From an uncultured Deferribacteraceae bacterium (GTDB taxonomy: Bacteria; Chrysiogenota; Deferribacteres; Deferribacterales; Mucispirillaceae), in NCBI GenBank assembly GCA_947039055.1, contig CAMQYB010000040.1:1-11763 (forward strand): a stretch of DNA of 11,763 nucleotides. The letters are read 5' to 3'. A program made the translations under genes and the position numbers. The notes under the pieces were generated by a model. The model saw nothing but the letters and a program-made list of their open reading frames with translations, was not told the origin of the DNA and did no database searches. Of this stretch, positions 7,272 through 11,763 are shown one piece after another; positions within the stretch are counted from its first letter, which is position 1; each line of letters begins with the position of its first letter.

Positions 7272-10200
7272 TTAGCCTGTTTTTTCAAGGTTTGAATATG
7301 CAACAGACATCATTAACTTAATTCTATTAAGCTGATTAACTTCCGATGCTCCTGGATCATAATCCACAGCTGCGATATTTACATCGTCATATCTGTTCTT
7401 AAGCTCTTTTACAACCCCTTTACCAGTTATATGGTTCGGAAGGCACGCAAACGGCTGTACACATATAATGTTTTTCACACCTGACTCTATCAACTCAATC
7501 ATCTCACCTGTTAATAACCAACCCTCTCCAGACTGATTACCAAGTGAAACAACCTCTTCAGCCATTTTTGCGATATCCATTATATGAGGCATAGGTGAGA
7601 AACTTCTGCTACTTTTTAACGCTTTACGCATAACATCTCTCTTTCTCTCTATCCAACTGATGAATAATTTTGTCATCATAACTCTAAATCTGCTTGATGT
7701 TCTAACTTGTGATCTAAAAATTTCATCATAAGCACAGTAAAGTACAAAATCCATGAAATCAGGCATAACTGCTTCTCCACCCTCTTTCTCTACTAGATCT
7801 ATTGCATTATTATTTGCATCAGGTTGAAACTTAACTAAAATTTCTCCAACTATTCCAACTCTTGGTTTAACTTTATCATGTATTGGTATTGAGTCAAAAT
7901 CTGCAACTATCTCATTAACAGCTTTCTTGAACGATTTCTTCTTAGGGTTTGCAACATAAGTCTCACACTCTTTTGCCCATTTTTCATAGACTTCAAGTGC
8001 TTGTCCCTCTACCTTCTCATAAGGACGAGTTTTTAATAGTAGCCTCATCAATAAGTCACCGTATAAAATACCTGAGATAAGTTTTCTAACTAATTTAAAA
8101 GTAACCGTAAAGCCTTCATGCTTTTCAAGTCCGTGTAGATTAAATGATAGAACTGGAACTTCTGATTTATTCATCTTCTCTAACGCCATTTTTAGCCAAC
8201 CGATATAGTTTGTTGCTCTACATCCACCTGCCGTTTGAGATATAATAACTGCCGTCCTACTAGGATCACACTCATCTGACTCTAAATAACCTATCAACTG
8301 TCCGATCGCCATTATAGCTGGATAACATGAATCGTTATTTACATATTTTAATCCGTAATTAACATCCTCTTTACTAGCCGACTCAAGAACTTTTAATTTA
8401 TATCCCTCTGCATTAAATCCTGATGATAACATACGCATATGTATCGGCGATATTTGTGGAGATATAATTGTATACTCCTCTTTCATCGCTTTAGTAAATT
8501 CAACACGCTCTTTTAACTCTTTATAACTTCTCTCAAACTTGCGATCTTTTCTATCGTTCACAGCAGCGATCAACGATCGTAATCTTATACGTATCGCACC
8601 TAAATTACTTCCTTCATCAATCTTTATAACTGTATATAATTTATCGTGACGTTCTAAAATCTCAGCTACCTGTTCAGTCGTTATCGCATCTAAACCACAA
8701 CCGAATGAGTTTAATTGAATAAGCTCTATATCATCACGTTTTGCAACAAACGATGCTGCTTTATATAATCTTGAATGATACGTCCACTGATCTATAGTTT
8801 TCATCGGTTTCTCTAAATGAGCAACACCTAAATGAGCTACTGAGTCTTCTGTAAACACTGCTAAGCCACTGCTTGAAATTAACTCTGGGATACCATGATT
8901 AACTTCGCCGTCAATATGATAAGGTCTACCTGCAAGAACTATACCGATGATACCTTTCTCTGTAATATACTCAAGTGCTTTCTCTCCAGCCTCTCTAATA
9001 TCAGCCTTAAATTGAACATCTTCAGCCCACGCTTTATTTAACGCAAGTTTAATATCGTGATTATCTACTCCACTCTCTTTACCTGCAAAACTATTTATCA
9101 TAACAATTTCAAGACTTTTCTTATCTCCAAACGTTACAAACGGTTGTATAAAATTAACATTGTTTTCATTAATCGCATCAATATTCAATCTAACGATCTC
9201 TGGGTATGAACATACAACTGGACAGTTAAAATTATTATCAGATTTCTCCTCCAACTGCTCAAACTGAACACAAGGATAGAAAACGGTATTTATACCTTTA
9301 CTAATAAGATTTAATATATGTCCATGAACCATCTTACCTGGGTAACATACTGTTTGTGATGGGATAGTCTCAAGCCCTGTATTAAATAACTCTTTTGATG
9401 ATCTGTCTGATGTTTCAACTCTATAACCTAGTTCTGTGAAAAATGTGAACCAGAACGGATAGTTTTCAAACATATTAAGAACTCTAGGAATGCCTATTAC
9501 TCCTCGTGGTGCAACATCTAGTTCTAGCGGTATATAGTAATCAAATATACGCTCCTCTTTGAACGCAAATAGATTTGGTAATGTTGATGGAGCAGAAACT
9601 GCTTGTAAACCTTTCTCACAACGGTTACCTGTGATATAACGCTTCTTGCCATCAAAGATATTTACAGTTAATAAACATTTGTTACTACATTTATTACAGT
9701 TTGCATTTTTTGACTCGATCGTAAATTTCTCTAAATCCTCAAGAGAGATTAATGTTGTTTCCTCTCCCTTATAATTGTTTTGAGCGATCAATGATGAACC
9801 GAACGCACCCATATGTCCTGATATTGCAAAACGAGTAACTTCAGCACCAACTGATAACTCAAACGCTCTTAAAACTGCATCATTAAAAAATGTTCCACCC
9901 TGAACAACAAGGCTTTTTCCTAACTCTTCTAATGATTTCATTTTGATAACTTTATATAATGAATTTTTAACTATTGAATATGATAACCCCGCTGAAATAT
10001 CTCCAACCGTCGCACCCTCTTTTTGAGCTTGTTTAACTTTTGAGTTCATGAAAACCGTACAGCGTGAACCTAGATCCATAGGCTGTTTAGATTGTAGAGC
10101 TGCTTTTGCAAACTCCTCTATCTTAAATGTAACAGATTTCGCAAACGTCTCTAAGAAAGATCCGCAACCTGATGAACACGCTTCATTTAATATAATCTTA

Positions 10201-11522
10201 TCTATTGCACCGTTTTTGATATACATACACTTCATATCTTGTCCACCGATATCAAGTATAAATGAAACATCAGGAACAAAATATTTAGCCGCTGTAAAGT
10301 GAGCTATCGTTTCAACCTCACCATCATCAACACCTAACGCTGCTTTAATTAAACCCTCTCCATAACCAGTTATAGCCGATCTTACAATCTTAGCTTTAGT
10401 TGGAAGAAGTGAATAAATCTCTTTTAAAACCAATATAACTGATTTAACTGGATCACCTAAGTTTGATGCGTATGATGAGAAAACCATTCTATCGCTAGAA
10501 TCTATAATAATAGCTTTAGTTGTAGTTGATCCTACATCTAATCCTAGAAATAAATCTCCCTCTGCATCTTTTAAATCAATCGTATCTAACGTGCCTTTGC
10601 CTGCATGACGCTTTTGAAATTTCTTATACTCTGCATCTGATTTAAATAACGGTTGTAATAACTCTATATCTGACTCAAATCCATCAACTAACGCTGCTGC
10701 TCTATTATTAATTTCTTTAAACGCTACTGGCTTAAATGCTTTAGATAGAAGTGCTGCTCCTTTTGCTACAAAAAGTTGTGGATGTTCTGGGAAAATAATC
10801 TGATCTGGCGTTAAACATAATGTCTCTATAAATCTCTGTCTTAGTTCTGATAAGAAAAATAACGGCCCACCTAAAAATGCAACCCTTCCTCTGATCGATC
10901 TACCACAAGCAAGCCCACCGATCGTCTGATCTACAACTGCTTGAAAAATAGATACAGCTATATCCTCTTTTCTTGCACCCTCATTTAATAAAGGCATAAC
11001 ATCTGTTTTTGCAAATACTCCACATCTTGCTGCTATCGGATAGATAGTTTTATGATCTTTTGCAAGATTGTTTACACCTTCAGCATCAGTTTGTAAAACC
11101 GCCGCCATCTGATCTATAAACGCACCCGTACCACCTGCACAAGTTTCATTCATACGCTGATCTATACCGTTTTCAAAAAATGTTAATTTAGCATCCTCGC
11201 CACCTAACTCTATTGCAACATCTGTATTAGGAATAGTCTGCTTGATACACTCTGTTGATGCGATAACCTCTTGAACAAACTCAATATTTAACCACTCAGA
11301 AGCCGATATACCACCTGAACCTGCAACAGCAATTGTAACCTTATCATCACTAAAAACTTTATGAGCATCTGCTAAAAGTTCTATCAATGTGTTACGCATA
11401 TCTGAAAGATGTCTCTCGTATCTGCTATATATTGTATTATTTTCGCTATCCAAAACAACTATCTTGATCGTTGTTGAACCTATATCTAAGCCTACATGTA
11501 ACAACCTTTTTTTAGTAGCCAT
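7272..11522 (-). CDS. Fused acyl-CoA dehydratase activase: two BadF/BadG/BcrA/BcrD ATPase modules plus HgdB-like half
   Basis: Cytoplasmic protein of 1416 residues, in the large fused 'CoA-substrate-specific enzyme activase' family. ATPase module 1 (about 7-262) has DIGSTTIK (13-20), LGGEDAK (106-112), NETCAGGTGAF (125-135) and ARCGVF (165-170). Module 2 (about 325-582) has DVGSTTTK (329-336), DIGGQDMK (424-431), NEACSSGCGSF (446-456) and SRCTVF (486-491). C128/C167 and C449/C488 correspond to the cysteines that hold the subunit-bridging [4Fe-4S] cluster in HgdC. A cysteine cluster follows (C609, C612, C616, C635), then a DUF2229-like region (about 670-900). The HgdB-like half (to about 1405) has SFGCGLDA (939-946), NDSCYPA (1063-1069), TAGGCRATNY (1097-1106) and QPFACLPNH (1356-1364). 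In this family ATP hydrolysis drives low-potential electron transfer. The partner or substrate of the fused form is not settled as far as I know. No dehydratase subunit gene is in the window. The start at 11522 is used; a longer frame to 11654 adds 44 residues without family features. Confidence 0.9.
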   Translation of the reverse strand: MATKKRLLHVGLDIGSTTIKIVVLDSENNTIYSRYERHLSDMRNTLIELLADAHKVFSDDKVTIAVAGSGGISASEWLNIEFVQEVIASTECIKQTIPNTDVAIELGGEDAKLTFFENGIDQRMNETCAGGTGAFIDQMAAVLQTDAEGVNNLAKDHKTIYPIAARCGVFAKTDVMPLLNEGARKEDIAVSIFQAVVDQTIGGLACGRSIRGRVAFLGGPLFFLSELRQRFIETLCLTPDQIIFPEHPQLFVAKGAALLSKAFKPVAFKEINNRAAALVDGFESDIELLQPLFKSDAEYKKFQKRHAGKGTLDTIDLKDAEGDLFLGLDVGSTTTKAIIIDSSDRMVFSSYASNLGDPVKSVILVLKEIYSLLPTKAKIVRSAITGYGEGLIKAALGVDDGEVETIAHFTAAKYFVPDVSFILDIGGQDMKCMYIKNGAIDKIILNEACSSGCGSFLETFAKSVTFKIEEFAKAALQSKQPMDLGSRCTVFMNSKVKQAQKEGATVGDISAGLSYSIVKNSLYKVIKMKSLEELGKSLVVQGGTFFNDAVLRAFELSVGAEVTRFAISGHMGAFGSSLIAQNNYKGEETTLISLEDLEKFTIESKNANCNKCSNKCLLTVNIFDGKKRYITGNRCEKGLQAVSAPSTLPNLFAFKEERIFDYYIPLELDVAPRGVIGIPRVLNMFENYPFWFTFFTELGYRVETSDRSSKELFNTGLETIPSQTVCYPGKMVHGHILNLISKGINTVFYPCVQFEQLEEKSDNNFNCPVVCSYPEIVRLNIDAINENNVNFIQPFVTFGDKKSLEIVMINSFAGKESGVDNHDIKLALNKAWAEDVQFKADIREAGEKALEYITEKGIIGIVLAGRPYHIDGEVNHGIPELISSSGLAVFTEDSVAHLGVAHLEKPMKTIDQWTYHSRLYKAASFVAKRDDIELIQLNSFGCGLDAITTEQVAEILERHDKLYTVIKIDEGSNLGAIRIRLRSLIAAVNDRKDRKFERSYKELKERVEFTKAMKEEYTIISPQISPIHMRMLSSGFNAEGYKLKVLESASKEDVNYGLKYVNNDSCYPAIMAIGQLIGYLESDECDPSRTAVIISQTAGGCRATNYIGWLKMALEKMNKSEVPVLSFNLHGLEKHEGFTVTFKLVRKLISGILYGDLLMRLLLKTRPYEKVEGQALEVYEKWAKECETYVANPKKKSFKKAVNEIVADFDSIPIHDKVKPRVGIVGEILVKFQPDANNNAIDLVEKEGGEAVMPDFMDFVLYCAYDEIFRSQVRTSSRFRVMMTKLFISWIERKRDVMRKALKSSRSFSPMPHIMDIAKMAEEVVSLGNQSGEGWLLTGEMIELIESGVKNIICVQPFACLPNHITGKGVVKELKNRYDDVNIAAVDYDPGASEVNQLNRIKLMMSVAYSNLEKTG

Positions 11523-11526
11523 CAAG

Positions 11527-11532
11527 CCCTCC
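11527..11532 (-). promoter_or_regulatory. Ribosome binding site fixing the activase start at 11522
   Basis: GGAGGG on the minus strand ends 4 bases before the ATG at 11522. This is a near-perfect Shine-Dalgarno sequence. It overlaps the alternative in-frame ATG at 11534 and lies inside the longer open frame that begins at 11654. The protein from 11522 (MATKKRLLHVGLDIGSTT) begins just before the ATPase phosphate-1 motif, as is normal for this family. Confidence 0.85.
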
Positions 11533-11598
11533 ATCTGAAAGTATAAAAAATATTCAATCTGTAATAAGACTATTTTAGTATTATTAAACTCAACGTGC

Positions 11599-11627
11599 AC
11601 GATACCATATCTAAAATTTAATTTCAA
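11599..11627 (-). promoter_or_regulatory. Possible promoter of the activase gene
   Basis: On the minus strand, TTGAAA (11627-11622) and TATCGT (11604-11599) are 17 bases apart, with a TG one base before the -10 (extended -10 form). The -10 matches only four of six consensus positions. Other AT-rich candidates exist further upstream (for example TGATAAAAT at about 11671-11663), so this is tentative. A start near 11592 would give a leader of about 70 bases and would exclude the longer reading frame from 11654. Confidence 0.35.
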
Positions 11628-11763
11628 TAGAAATTGATACTTGTATTTAATCACTTACATTTTATTTTATCATATATAAACAAATATCTCATCTATCTAT
11701 TTATTTTACTACCTGCTATGTGGTGATTAATCTATCAAGCATATACAAACTTCATATATATAA

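Noticed and set aside
10048..10302. Plus-strand open frame of 84 codons inside the activase
   Set aside because: It lies antisense to the conserved second ATPase module, and the peptide shows no domain.
11655..11763. Right-edge AT-rich region with TATATA runs, checked for an origin, attachment site or start of another gene
   Set aside because: There are no repeated boxes, no inverted repeats of useful length and no open frame with a ribosome site. It looks like ordinary upstream intergenic DNA.
1..11763. Contact-dependent inhibition (CdiB-CdiA-CdiI) as an explanation of the TPS pair
   Set aside because: The exoprotein is short for CdiA, has no VENN-type motif or recognisable toxin end, and the downstream gene is a complete HAD enzyme, not a small immunity protein.

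Overview
The window is AT-rich (GC near one third by eye) and every gene I can support lies on the minus strand, so transcription runs from high to low coordinates. It suggests a low-GC, Gram-negative, anaerobic or microaerophilic bacterium. An outer membrane is implied by a two-partner secretion (TPS) pair with signal peptides and a POTRA/beta-barrel transporter. An anaerobic lifestyle is suggested by a very large ATP-dependent activase of the 2-hydroxyacyl-CoA dehydratase type, an oxygen-sensitive iron-sulfur family. The genetic code looks standard (TGG for Trp, TGA/TAA/TAG as stops). I cannot name the species; Deferribacterota, deltaproteobacteria-like lineages, Fusobacteria or spirochaetes would all be worth testing.

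Layout in transcription order: (1) 11522-7272, a 1416-residue fused activase with two BadF/BadG-type ATPase modules, a cysteine-rich linker and an HgdB-like C-terminal half. It is followed by a good intrinsic terminator at 7173-7221, which makes it a separate transcription unit. (2) A clear sigma70-type promoter (7072-7044) drives tpsB (7000-5285, outer-membrane transporter), then 46 bases later tpsA (5238-1381, large secreted exoprotein or adhesin), then 25 bases later a HAD phosphatase (1355-720) that is probably co-transcribed. (3) After 124 bases with an imperfect direct repeat comes an unrecognised gene (from 595) that runs off the left edge of the window.

The TPS genes form a functional pair: TpsB recognises the N-terminal TPS domain of TpsA in the periplasm and passes it across the outer membrane. 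The HAD enzyme is cytoplasmic and its link to secretion is positional only. The activase has no dehydratase partner gene in the window.

I do not see a clearly new system. The points most worth a second look are the activase, in which two ATPase modules each keep the cluster cysteine pair at the same spacing and are fused to an HgdB-like half; the divergent C-terminal two thirds of TpsA; and the unrecognised truncated gene with a duplicated start region. I saw no tRNA, rRNA, CRISPR array, insertion sequence or attachment site.
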